Shown piece after piece: positions 8,753-16,665 of a DNA stretch of 64,000 nt. Position numbers and translations under genes: made by a program. The stretch comes from an uncultured Eubacterium sp. Its GTDB lineage: Bacteria; Bacillota; Clostridia; Lachnospirales; Lachnospiraceae. The number at the start of each line of letters is the position of its first letter. The first letter of the stretch is position 1. Location of the stretch: the NCBI GenBank assembly GCA_910589665.1, contig CAJUTR010000005.1, positions 62,001-126,000 on the forward strand, read 5' to 3'. The notes beneath the pieces were generated by a model. That model was not told the DNA's origin. It made no database searches and worked only from the letters and a program-made list of their open reading frames with translations.

Positions 8753-10174
8753 TCATTCACTGTCCTCAACAGCCGCGGGAGGCGTCCAAATCCCCCGGCG
8801 GATCTTATTCTGCAAAATCCGCAGAACTGCCTGATCTATCTTTTCCTCCTCGATCTTCTTCGTGATGACCGCCTGCTGGACGGAGGAAATCGCAGCCTGC
8901 AGGTCTTCCGGATCGTACACCATATCCGCGCCGGAACTGATTGCCCTGACTACTGCCTGTTCGGTCGTATACGCATTTGTTATGACCGGAACATCCATTT
9001 GTTCTGTTACGATAATTCCATCAAATCCCATCTCATTACGGAGTAGTTCCGTCATGATCGTCTCGGATAGAGACGCCGGAACATCCTGATCCACCTTACT
9101 CAGCGCCACATGGCCCACCATGATAAAATCTGTCCCCGCCTGTATTCCTGACGAAAAAGGTGACAAATTTGTCCGCCGGAGACGGGACACACCTGTATCC
9201 ACTTTCGTATTGACGAGCTTATGGTATTTCGCGACCGACGCAATCCCTGGGAACATGTTCAGGACCGTACAGATCCCGTGATCACCGACCGCGTGCATCC
9301 CATTGATCATAGCCTCCACAGCCTCCCCGACCTGCTCCTCATCTATGCCAAAACAGCTGCTTTTATAATCGTCTTCCATCCACAGGTTCAAAAAAGCATC
9401 CCATTTCGCATTATACTCCTGAAGCTTCTTCTGATACGCTTTCAAAAGTTTCTTCTTCTTTTTTTTAGAAATCTTCTTTCGATTCAAATTGGGATATTCC
9501 GGCCCTTCCCCGATAGCTGAAACCGCACAGTCGCTTACCGCCTTTCTGTCCGCTGGCACTTCTTCTTCTGCCAGATCCGCGGACGGCGCAAAATTCAGAT
9601 TGAATCCCAGATCAATCAGCTCACCAGCGATCACCTCTCCCGTATTCTCCAACTGACCCTCTGTCATATTTTTTCCCATCTCCGCCGGACTGACATATCC
9701 CGTAGAAGTGATCGTATCTGTAGCCGCCGCGATGGAATTCCGGCCGCCACCCTCCTCTTGTGTTCCGATATATAATGGAATAGCCAGCTCAGTACTCTCG
9801 GATACCGACTGTTTCACATCGTGGATCAGAGCCTTGATCTGATCTGCAGTCTGTATATTCCGTTTGTGAAACACGATCCCGCCGATCTTACCCTTCTCGA
9901 TCGCCTCCATGAGTTCCGGCGAAACCGTTGTCACAGCTTCCTCCCCTTTGACAAGCTTGTCCGCATCTACTAAAAACATCTGCCCGATCTTGTCCAGCAG
10001 AGTCATTGTTTCCAAATATTCCCCGGCCTTTTCAAAAGCCTGTTGATCCAGTTCTTCTTCCGACACCTTCGCCGGTCCCTGTATATCTTCTCCCGTCTCT
10101 TCCTCGCTGCTGCCACATCCCGCCAGGCTCAGGCAGAGACAGAATGCTAGAAAAATACAAGTAATCCTCTTCAT
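8753..10174 (-). CDS. GH3-family (NagZ-like) lipoprotein with degenerate active site
   Basis: About 473-aa secreted lipoprotein; signal peptide with lipobox LAGC near residue 20. The rest follows the NagZ-type beta-hexosaminidase GH3 barrel ([65 protein letters not shown]). The residues normally needed for catalysis are changed: KHFPGHGDT is replaced by LNMFPGIAS, removing the His/Asp dyad; the nucleophile Asp of the VTD motif is Glu (VTEQM); DQEGGR is TQEEGGGR. A lysine-rich insertion lies around residue 235. It may be a binding protein rather than a hydrolase. The ATG at 10174 is chosen for its GGAGGAAAAG site. It is the first gene of the purine operon, an unexpected partner. Confidence 0.85.
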   Translation of the reverse strand: MKRITCIFLAFCLCLSLAGCGSSEEETGEDIQGPAKVSEEELDQQAFEKAGEYLETMTLLDKIGQMFLVDADKLVKGEEAVTTVSPELMEAIEKGKIGGIVFHKRNIQTADQIKALIHDVKQSVSESTELAIPLYIGTQEEGGGRNSIAAATDTITSTGYVSPAEMGKNMTEGQLENTGEVIAGELIDLGFNLNFAPSADLAEEEVPADRKAVSDCAVSAIGEGPEYPNLNRKKISKKKKKKLLKAYQKKLQEYNAKWDAFLNLWMEDDYKSSCFGIDEEQVGEAVEAMINGMHAVGDHGICTVLNMFPGIASVAKYHKLVNTKVDTGVSRLRRTNLSPFSSGIQAGTDFIMVGHVALSKVDQDVPASLSETIMTELLRNEMGFDGIIVTEQMDVPVITNAYTTEQAVVRAISSGADMVYDPEDLQAAISSVQQAVITKKIEEEKIDQAVLRILQNKIRRGIWTPPAAVEDSE

Positions 10175-10262
10175 CTTTTCCTCCATGCGTGTGCCTATTT
10201 CAACTGCACAAGTTCATGACCAGCCAAACGCAGCCACAAACACTCCATAAATGTACGAAAGT

Positions 10263-10291
10263 ATTATATCAAATAATGTCACATTATACAA
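10263..10291 (-). promoter_or_regulatory. Promoter of the GH3-purine operon with palindrome
   Basis: Minus-strand TTGTAT (10286-10291) and TATAAT (10263-10268) with a 17-base spacer. A perfect palindrome, ATAATG-TCA-CATTAT (10273-10287), occupies the spacer and is a plausible repressor site. No purine riboswitch fold was recognised in the roughly 85-base leader. Confidence 0.65.
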
Positions 10292-10404
10292 ATAAATATT
10301 TCACAAAAATAAGAGAAACATTCAAAATTTTTTATCTTATTTGTAAACAGGGCAAGCTGTCTTACATAAGATAGCATTGTAAATTATTTTAGGAGGAACC
10401 TAAT

Positions 10405-10644
10405 ATGAGTGATTTATCAGCAACAAACTGCGGTGGCGGATGCTCCTGCAATGAAGGCGGAAGCGGATGTGGATGCTCCTGGATTATCATTATAATCCTG
10501 CTTTTGAGCTGTTGTGGAGGACACGGCGGCAGCTGGGGAGGATGCGGCGGTGGCGGCAATGACTGCAGCTGCATCATCTGGATCTTACTCCTTCTGTGCT
10601 GCTGTGGCGGCGGAGACGGCTTTGGATTCGGCGGCTTCTGCTAA
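10405..10644 (+). CDS. Gly/Cys-rich mini-protein (HCB protein 13-like)
   Basis: 79-aa protein with two hydrophobic stretches (WIIIIILLLS and IIWILLLL), each flanked by clusters of Cys and Gly (CGGGCSC, CGCS, CCGGHGG, CCCGGG). It begins MSDLSATNCGGG, the start typical of the small clostridial proteins named chorion-class high-cysteine HCB protein 13. AGGAGG lies eight bases before the ATG and a strong terminator follows, so this is a genuine monocistronic gene. Function is unknown; membrane association and disulfide or metal chemistry are inferences. It is divergent from the purine operon. Confidence 0.8.
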   Translation: MSDLSATNCGGGCSCNEGGSGCGCSWIIIIILLLSCCGGHGGSWGGCGGGGNDCSCIIWILLLLCCCGGGDGFGFGGFC

Positions 10645-10671
10645 TTCTGCCATCTCATTTCGTCCAAACAG

Positions 10672-10706
10672 GGGATGCCGGGACATCGTACCCGGCATCC
10701 CTTTTT
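10672..10706 (+). terminator. Strong terminator of the mini-protein gene
   Basis: 11-bp perfect stem GGGATGCCGGG / CCCGGCATCCC with an eight-base loop and TTTTT. Confidence 0.93.
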
Positions 10707-10750
10707 AATGCCTGTTTTTATTCTGGCGAATCCGTTTGAGTCAAAAAGCG

Positions 10751-10795
10751 CAAAAAAGGCACAGAACAAAACGCATCCCTGCTTTTGTCCTGTGC
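10751..10795 (-). terminator. Terminator after the aroC/Cys mini-protein unit
   Basis: Minus-strand hairpin: GCACAGGACAAAAGC pairs with GCGTTTTGTTCTGTGC (stem between 10759 and 10795), followed by CTTTTTT. It lies just downstream of the 48-aa gene. Confidence 0.88.
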
Positions 10796-10814
10796 GCCAC
10801 ACGAATTTTCCCTC

Positions 10815-10961
10815 TTAGCGCGGCCTTTTTGAACAAAGGATAATCTCGCGCTCATCTTTTTTTTCGCACTCTTTCCTGCTTTTGCACTCCTGACACTCAA
10901 GATCGATCTCATAAATCGTTGTGTCGTCCACGACGAGCTTCGTCCTCTCCGTCTGGCTCAT
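10815..10961 (-). CDS. 48-aa protein with four cysteines
   Basis: Short frame beginning MSQTERTKLVVDDTTIYEID and containing C-x2-C, then a further Cys and a late one (residues 23, 26, 32, 43), with a highly charged tail (KKDEREIILCSKRPR). CGGAGG lies about six bases before the ATG at 10961 and a strong terminator follows, which makes it a convincing gene. The Cys spacing could bind zinc, in the style of a tiny zinc ribbon, but no family is recognised. It sits 88 bases downstream of aroC, in the same direction, and is probably co-transcribed. Confidence 0.7.
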   Translation of the reverse strand: MSQTERTKLVVDDTTIYEIDLECQECKSRKECEKKDEREIILCSKRPR

Positions 10962-11049
10962 ACGATCCTCCGGAATTCCTTTTACTTTTATATTATGTGT
11001 TCAGCCGCAAAAGGTATCCCTCTGATTCCTCCCATTCCGAGACCTCTGA

Positions 11050-12165
11050 TCAATCCTCCCTGCCCCTCTGATAAAATTCCGCGATACGGTCGATCCGTGC
11101 CGTCATCCCTAGGAACAATCGGTCTACCAGCGCCAATGCTGTCATTGCTTCCACGACTGCCACCGCGCGCGGCACGATCACCGGATCATGGCGGCCCTTG
11201 ATCTGTACATTGATTTCTTCCCCGGACTGATTGACCGTTCGCTGCTCCGAGAAAATAGAAGGCGTAGGTTTAAAAGCCGCTCGCAAAACGATCTGGCTCC
11301 CATCGCTCATACCACCCAAAATCCCCCCGGCATGGTTCGTTACCGTCTCAATCTTCCCAGACTTCCCGATGTGGAACGCGTCATTATTTTGAGAACCACG
11401 CATGGCTGCCGCCGCAAACCCATCCCCGATCTCAACTCCCTTCACCGCGCCGATCGACATTACGGCCTGCGCCAGCGACGCATCCAATTTTCCGAACACC
11501 GGCTCGCCAACCCCCGCCGGCATCCCATTCACCACGCACTCGATCACGCCTCCGGAAGAGTCGTGGCTTTTCATACAGGCATCCAAATATTCCTCTGCCC
11601 TCTCCGACGCATCCAGATCCGGCATACGGAGCGGACTTTTCTCAATGTTTTCTGTCAACATCTTATCATGATCTACATGAATCTCCCCGATCGACGTTAC
11701 ATACGCATAAACTTCAATTCCCAGTTCCGCAAGTATTTTCATCGCCACCGCTCCGCCAGCGACCCTGCCGATCGTCTCACGTCCGGAACTTCTCCCGCCT
11801 CCCCGGTAATCCCGGAACCCGTATTTCGCGTCAAACGTAAAATCGGCATGTCCCGGTCGGTAGTAAGAGGCAATTTCCGAGTAGTCCCTGGAGCGCTGGG
11901 ATGTATTAAACACGATCATCGAGATCGGAGTCCCCGTCGTTTTCCCCTCGAACACTCCCGACAGGATCTCCACCTGATCCCCCTCTTTCCGTGGCGTGGC
12001 GTACTTTGTCACACCGGGCTTGCGCCTGTCCAAAAACTGCTGTATATCTGTCTCGCAAAGAGGAATCCCAGCCGGGCAGCCGTCAACGACCACTCCAACC
12101 CCTTTGCCGTGAGATTCCCCCCATGTGGAAATCGTAAATACCTCTCCGTATACTGAACCTGCCAT
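11050..12165 (-). CDS. aroC: Chorismate synthase
   Basis: 371-aa FMN-dependent enzyme converting EPSP to chorismate, the last shared step to aromatic amino acids. Family signatures are clear: GESHGKGVGVVVDGCPAG near the N-terminus, RPGHADFT, YRGGGRSSGRETIGRVAGGA and the late RHDPVIVPRAVAVVEAM. The ATG at 12165 (MAGSVYGEVF) is selected because GGAGGAAAAGA precedes it; an in-frame ATG at 12180 is part of that ribosome binding site. No other aro gene is nearby. It is divergent from the CheX-like gene. Confidence 0.97.
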   Translation of the reverse strand: MAGSVYGEVFTISTWGESHGKGVGVVVDGCPAGIPLCETDIQQFLDRRKPGVTKYATPRKEGDQVEILSGVFEGKTTGTPISMIVFNTSQRSRDYSEIASYYRPGHADFTFDAKYGFRDYRGGGRSSGRETIGRVAGGAVAMKILAELGIEVYAYVTSIGEIHVDHDKMLTENIEKSPLRMPDLDASERAEEYLDACMKSHDSSGGVIECVVNGMPAGVGEPVFGKLDASLAQAVMSIGAVKGVEIGDGFAAAAMRGSQNNDAFHIGKSGKIETVTNHAGGILGGMSDGSQIVLRAAFKPTPSIFSEQRTVNQSGEEINVQIKGRHDPVIVPRAVAVVEAMTALALVDRLFLGMTARIDRIAEFYQRGRED

Positions 12166-12300
12166 TCTTTTCTCCTCCATGCCGCTAAACCATCAAAAAA
12201 TTTTTCAGCCTTCTCTTTCTTTTTTTCTTTATCTATAGTATAATAAAACTAAGATTTTTACAATGTGAAATTACAAAATTATCAAAGGAGAATTACGTTT

Positions 12301-13167
12301 ATGTTTAGTCAGTTTTTTGGGAATTATCTTCTTAATAAAGAAGAAATTACCAAAGACCAATTTACTTCCTGTATGGAATACATGAGAGCAAATCGTGTCA
12401 AACTTGGTCTGATCGCGGAAGCGGAAGGGCTTCTCACACGCACACAGGCAAATGAGCTCAACCACCTTCAAATGCAGACTGACAAGCGTTTTGGCGATTT
12501 GGCGATCGAACGAGGATACCTCTCTGACTCCGATGTTTCCTATCTCTTGAAACTCCAGGGAAATCCTTATTTGATCTTCGTACAGGCACTGGACGAGAAC
12601 AAGATCATGGATTTACAAAAAGCCACTGGTCTTGTGGCAGATTTCCAAAGAGATAACGGTCTGTCCCATACCGCATTGGAAGCGATCAAATGCGGCGATT
12701 TTGACCGGCTTCTGCCTTCTTTTGTAACAGCGGATAAGGACGAGTATTTCTCGCTCATGTCACTTGCGCTCCGAAACATTGTACGTTTCGTCAGTCCTTA
12801 CATCCGCATCGATACTGCCGAAAAAACTACCGAGTATTCTGCCAGATACATCGCTTACCAGAAAACCACAGGTGCTTACGATGGATTCTTAGGATTTGCC
12901 AGCAATGACAGAGCCATCCTAACCATAGCGGATGGATATGCCGGTGAATACTTTGAGCGGCCAGACGAGGATGCCCTTGATTCTGTCGGTGAATTTACGA
13001 ACTGTATCAACGGACTCCATGCCGCTGAACTCAGCTATCAGGAGACGGCGATCGACATGCTGCCGCCGGAATTGCTCTTTGATTCAAGTATATCGGATGC
13101 CGATGGCTTTTACATACTTCCTCTGTACATCACGGGGAAAAAGGTAGATATGATGATCAAATGCTAA
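12301..13167 (+). CDS. MshEN-like N-terminus fused to CheX-like CheY-P phosphatase
   Basis: 288-aa soluble protein, starting at the ATG at 12301 behind AAAGGAG. Residues 34-57 and 63-86 are two 24-residue copies of a K/R-x0-1-L/F-G-x-x-A-x-x-x-G-x-L ... L-x-x-L-Q pattern separated by exactly five residues, the spacing of the cyclic-di-GMP-binding MshEN domain. The C-terminal about 150 residues are CheC/CheX-like, with the phosphatase motif E-x-x-N in VGEFTNCINGL. A CheY gene follows 31 bases later. There is no CheA or receptor gene nearby, so it probably controls an orphan CheY in response to a second messenger. The MshEN call is mine from spacing and pattern; the CheX call is firmer. Confidence 0.75.
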   Translation: MFSQFFGNYLLNKEEITKDQFTSCMEYMRANRVKLGLIAEAEGLLTRTQANELNHLQMQTDKRFGDLAIERGYLSDSDVSYLLKLQGNPYLIFVQALDENKIMDLQKATGLVADFQRDNGLSHTALEAIKCGDFDRLLPSFVTADKDEYFSLMSLALRNIVRFVSPYIRIDTAEKTTEYSARYIAYQKTTGAYDGFLGFASNDRAILTIADGYAGEYFERPDEDALDSVGEFTNCINGLHAAELSYQETAIDMLPPELLFDSSISDADGFYILPLYITGKKVDMMIKC

Positions 13168-13198
13168 AATTTAATATTGGTCTAAGGGAGGTTGTTCT

Positions 13199-13555
13199 AT
13201 GGCAACAGTATTGATTGTGGATGACTCGCGAACATCCCGCAGAATATTAAAAAACATACTTATCGAAAATGATTTTGAAATCGCAGGTGAGGCGGAGGAC
13301 GGGCAGTCCGGCTACGAAAAGTACATTGAGTTAAATCCCGACCTGGTCACTTTGGACATTACGATGCCCGTGTTGGATGGGCTCTCCTGTCTGAAAAAAA
13401 TCATGGCTTTTGACAAAAATGCCAAAGTCGTTATGGTGACAGCGGCCGGACAAAAATCTAAAATGGTAGACGCCATCAAAAGCGGTGCTTCCGAATTTAT
13501 TCAGAAGCCGTTTGAACCGGAACAGATCATGTCTATCATTAAAACAGTCATTTAA
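13199..13555 (+). CDS. CheY-like single-domain response regulator
   Basis: 118-aa receiver domain with no output domain. The acidic pair (VDDS), phospho-acceptor Asp (LVTLDITMP), Thr (MVTAAG) and Lys (QKPFEP) are all present. GGGAGG precedes the ATG. It is downstream of, and surely co-expressed with, the CheX-like phosphatase, which presumably dephosphorylates it. Its kinase is not in the window. Confidence 0.93.
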   Translation: MATVLIVDDSRTSRRILKNILIENDFEIAGEAEDGQSGYEKYIELNPDLVTLDITMPVLDGLSCLKKIMAFDKNAKVVMVTAAGQKSKMVDAIKSGASEFIQKPFEPEQIMSIIKTVI

Positions 13556-13570
13556 TACGAAAAAAGAGAA

Positions 13571-13594
13571 GGGGCCGCACATCGGCCCCTTTTT
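13571..13594 (+). terminator. Terminator of the CheX/CheY operon
   Basis: GGGGCCG / CGGCCCC 7-bp stem with a five-base loop and TTTTT, 15 bases after the CheY stop. Confidence 0.9.
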
Positions 13595-13611
13595 AGAGGA
13601 AGAAAAAAACA

Positions 13612-13640
13612 TTGAACAATATACTTATCTTTGGTATACT
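13612..13640 (+). promoter_or_regulatory. Promoter of the GH10 xylanase gene
   Basis: TTGAAC (13612-13617), 17-base spacer, TATACT (13635-13640). Transcription would start near 13647, which rules out the upstream in-frame ATG at 13631 as start. Confidence 0.7.
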
Positions 13641-13672
13641 TACAATATAAAAAAACGAAAGGAGCATATCAA

Positions 13673-15274
13673 ATGCGAAATAAAGTTAAGAGCTCAGTTG
13701 CAATCGCTCTGTCTGCGATGATGGTTTTTACGGCATTATCTACTGCGCCAGATGCAGACGCCGCATCCAAGACAAAGAAGATTACATTGAGCGCAACGAA
13801 AAAAACGCTGACGGTAGGCGCTAAATTTACCTTAAAAGTAAAAAAAGTAAAACCTGCCAAAGCAAACAAAAAAGTAACGTGGAAATCAAACAAAAAAGCG
13901 ATCGCGACCGTAAGCAAGAGCGGCGTCGTGAAGGCGAAAAAAGCTGGAACCGCTAAGATCACAGCCACTTCCAAGAGTAACAAAAAGGTAAAAGCGACAT
14001 GTACTGTTAAAGTAAAGGAAAAATCCAAGGTTAATAACGTACAGAAACCGGTACAGACTCCGATCGCTACGCCGCCGGCAGTTCCAAGCAATACACCGGC
14101 AGCGACTCCAGAAGTTCCAGCGACTACGGTACCTACTCCAGTACCGACGCCTAGCATTACGCTTCCGGAAGATTCCCTGAAAGAGAATGCTGCTTTCAAT
14201 GTGGGAACGGTGATCAACTATGACAAAACACAGGATGTAAACTTCACCGCATTGGCAAAACAGCAGTTTGATGTCGTATCGTTTGAAAACGAGATGAAAG
14301 GTTACTCCCTGCTGGATACCGAAGCTTCTATGGCAGGCGACGGAACTCCGGTCTGCAAGTTCGAGCAGGCAGACGGCATGGTAGAGTGGGCGATCGCAAA
14401 CGGCCTTAAGGTCCGCGGCCACGTTCTGATCTGGGAAGCCAGCATGGCAGAATCGTTCTTCCACATCGATTACGATAAGGAGAAAGGTCTCGTTGACAAA
14501 GAAACTTTGTTAAAACGTATGGAGAGCTACGAAATGCAGGTTATCACTCATTTCGAGTCGAAATATCCGGGAACCGTGATCGCATGGGATGTTGTAAACG
14601 AAGCGATCGATACAGATAGTAAAACGAAAGTGGACGAAACGACAGGACTTCACCTTTACACGACTGGTAAATTTTATCAGATTATTGGCGGCGATTACAT
14701 CAAATACGCATTTGAATACGCAAATAAAGCTGTTGCAGCTACCGGAGCAGACATTCAGTTATTCTACAACGACTTTAACTGCTTCCAGGCGCCAAAAACC
14801 GACTACATCAAAGAACTGATCAAGTATCTGAACGCCGATCCTGCCAATCCGCTTTTGGACTGCATGGGTATGGAAGGTTATGTACTGTTCGAATGGCCGG
14901 GACCAAATCCAGTGAAACAAGCAATGGAAGCATTCGCTGACTGCGGCGTTAAGGTCGGTATCAATGAGTTGTGCGTACGCCTGAACGATCAGCTGGCATC
15001 CGGTAAGACAGTTTCCGAAAAGGATATTGCCGCTCATGCAGAAATGTACAAAAAGATGTTTACGGCTTACTGTACATTTGCACAGGAGCATCCGAATACG
15101 TTGACAAATGTCAGCATTTGGGCTCTGTTCGATCGTCCGGATCTCATCGGCAATACCGAGCATTATGATTACGGTGTGTACGGCACGCATTCCGGTCTGT
15201 TTACCGCAGAATTTGAACCGAAACAGGCATTCTTTAATGTCATTGAAGTTTTAAAAGAAAAGGGCGGAAACTAA
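13673..15274 (+). CDS. Secreted GH10 endo-1,4-beta-xylanase with Ig-like (BIG2) domain
   Basis: 533-aa exported enzyme that cuts xylan backbones. Order: signal peptide (to about residue 28, cutting near DADAA), a lysine-rich BIG2 Ig-like domain (about 30-120, with KVTWKSNKKAIATVSKSGVV), a Pro/Thr/Ala linker, then a GH10 barrel from about 170. The acid/base Glu is in WDVVNEAID (near residue 309) and the nucleophile Glu in VGINELCVRL (near 432); the latter motif differs from the common TELD but keeps the Glu. The start at 13673 has GGAG in front and fits the promoter. It has its own promoter and terminator. Confidence 0.93.
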   Translation: MRNKVKSSVAIALSAMMVFTALSTAPDADAASKTKKITLSATKKTLTVGAKFTLKVKKVKPAKANKKVTWKSNKKAIATVSKSGVVKAKKAGTAKITATSKSNKKVKATCTVKVKEKSKVNNVQKPVQTPIATPPAVPSNTPAATPEVPATTVPTPVPTPSITLPEDSLKENAAFNVGTVINYDKTQDVNFTALAKQQFDVVSFENEMKGYSLLDTEASMAGDGTPVCKFEQADGMVEWAIANGLKVRGHVLIWEASMAESFFHIDYDKEKGLVDKETLLKRMESYEMQVITHFESKYPGTVIAWDVVNEAIDTDSKTKVDETTGLHLYTTGKFYQIIGGDYIKYAFEYANKAVAATGADIQLFYNDFNCFQAPKTDYIKELIKYLNADPANPLLDCMGMEGYVLFEWPGPNPVKQAMEAFADCGVKVGINELCVRLNDQLASGKTVSEKDIAAHAEMYKKMFTAYCTFAQEHPNTLTNVSIWALFDRPDLIGNTEHYDYGVYGTHSGLFTAEFEPKQAFFNVIEVLKEKGGN

Positions 15275-15322
15275 ACGGCCATGTGATCTCTTCTGTAGAG
15301 AAGGAGTTTTGATCAAACAAAT

Positions 15323-15367
15323 AAGGCTGTCTGGATTCTAAAACAGATTCCAGACAGCCTTATTTTT
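15323..15367 (+). terminator. Terminator of the xylanase gene
   Basis: 13-bp perfect stem AAGGCTGTCTGGA / TCCAGACAGCCTT followed by ATTTTT. It lies between convergent xylanase and potD and may work in both directions. Confidence 0.9.
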
Positions 15368-15438
15368 CCTCATTGCCTTATCATTTCTGAACATCTTAAC
15401 GTTTACGTTAACCCGCAACAACTTTACTTGAACTTATT

Positions 15439-16509
15439 TTAATTCGACATAACCTCTTTCCATTTCTCATTATATTTGTCATCCGCTTCTGCTCCCAAAT
15501 AGCGGAACGTCTCACAATTTGTAAGGGAAGCAAATTCCGGAAACGCGATGTCACTCGTTCGGAACTCCTCCTCCTCGATCAAATTCCGTCCCTCACTGTT
15601 CGGGATCGAGTACGTGATATAATCAAAATTCATTTTCGCAATCTCGGGACGGCATAAGAAATCTAAAAACTTTTCTGCGTTTTCTTTATTTTTTGCCCCT
15701 TTGGGAATGACCCAGGAATCGATCCACAGATTACTTCCCTCTTTTGGGATCACATATTCCAGATCCGGATTTTCTTTTTGGCAGGTCAGCGCCTCTCCCG
15801 AGTAAATGACGCCGATCGCCGCCTCATTTCCGATCATCTTATCGCGTACCTCGTCCACGACATACGCCTGGACGACGCCGGATCTTTTCTGCTCGATCAG
15901 CATTTGTTTCGCCTCTTCCAGCGCATTTTCATCCGTAGTGTTCAGCGAATAGCCGAGATATTTGAGCGTAATCCCAAACGCATCCCGCACACTTTTCTGC
16001 ATCAATATATTATCCTCATATTTCGTATCCCAAAGGATTCCCCAGCTGTCCACCGGCTCTTTGACCATCGACTTATTATAGAGGATACCTACCGTTCCCC
16101 AAAGATGAGGCACACTGTAACGGTTTCCCTCATCAAAAGCCTGGCTCGCCTCCATATACTCCTTGTCGATATATTTGATATTCGGAATGTTGTCAAAGTT
16201 GATCTCTTCCAAAAGGTCCTCGGAGATCATCCTCTCCACCATATAATCGGACGGGCAGACGAGGTCATACTGAACCGCCCCGTTTGCGATAAGCGGATAC
16301 ATCACTTCATTTGTTTCGTACTCGTCGTATGTCACCTGGATCCCCGTCTCTTCCTCAAACATCGCCAGGGCATCCGGGTCAAAATACTCTCCCCAGTTAT
16401 AAATATAAAGTTCTCCTGCTGCTTCATTTCCACCGCTCCCACATGCCGTCAGGCTTCCGATGAGCAGGCAGGACGCGCAAAACATGGCTATTACCTTTCT
16501 GATCTTCAT
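15439..16509 (-). CDS. potD: Spermidine/putrescine-binding lipoprotein PotD
   Basis: 356-aa periplasmic-binding-protein homologue anchored as lipoprotein (lipobox LTAC near residue 22). The polyamine-binding family pattern is clear: LYIYNWGEYFDPDALAMFEEETGIQVTYDEYETNE, DLVCPSDYMVERM, PHLWGTVGILYNK, IDSWVIPKGAKNKENAEKFLDFL. It delivers polyamines to the PotABC transporter encoded upstream. AGGATAAT precedes the ATG. A promoter of its own (16571-16600) lies upstream, and a DUF4846 gene separates it from potC. Confidence 0.95.
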   Translation of the reverse strand: MKIRKVIAMFCASCLLIGSLTACGSGGNEAAGELYIYNWGEYFDPDALAMFEEETGIQVTYDEYETNEVMYPLIANGAVQYDLVCPSDYMVERMISEDLLEEINFDNIPNIKYIDKEYMEASQAFDEGNRYSVPHLWGTVGILYNKSMVKEPVDSWGILWDTKYEDNILMQKSVRDAFGITLKYLGYSLNTTDENALEEAKQMLIEQKRSGVVQAYVVDEVRDKMIGNEAAIGVIYSGEALTCQKENPDLEYVIPKEGSNLWIDSWVIPKGAKNKENAEKFLDFLCRPEIAKMNFDYITYSIPNSEGRNLIEEEEFRTSDIAFPEFASLTNCETFRYLGAEADDKYNEKWKEVMSN

Positions 16510-16570
16510 ATTATCCTCTCATTCCGCCGCATACGCAGCATTTTCAATCTGATTTTTTACATACTCCGCT

Positions 16571-16600
16571 ATTGTAACACAGTAGGAGGCGCTTTGTAAA
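16571..16600 (-). promoter_or_regulatory. Candidate internal promoter for potD
   Basis: Minus-strand TTTACA (16595-16600) and TACAAT (16571-16576) with an 18-base spacer, in the 156-base gap between the DUF4846 gene and potD. Confidence 0.5.
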
Positions 16601-16665
16601 TAATAGATTCTTTCATCTCTTTTTGCTGTCTCTTGCCGCCACAGATCTTCTGCATCCAAAACTGC

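Noticed and set aside
10174..10262. Leader of the purine operon considered as a purine riboswitch
   Set aside because: I could not pair a three-way junction or find the conserved loop sequences; a covariance-model search would settle it.
11188..12156. Long plus-strand open frame (322 codons) opposite aroC
   Set aside because: It lies entirely antisense to a clearly conserved chorismate synthase gene, is Arg/His-rich in the way of antisense shadows, and matches no family.
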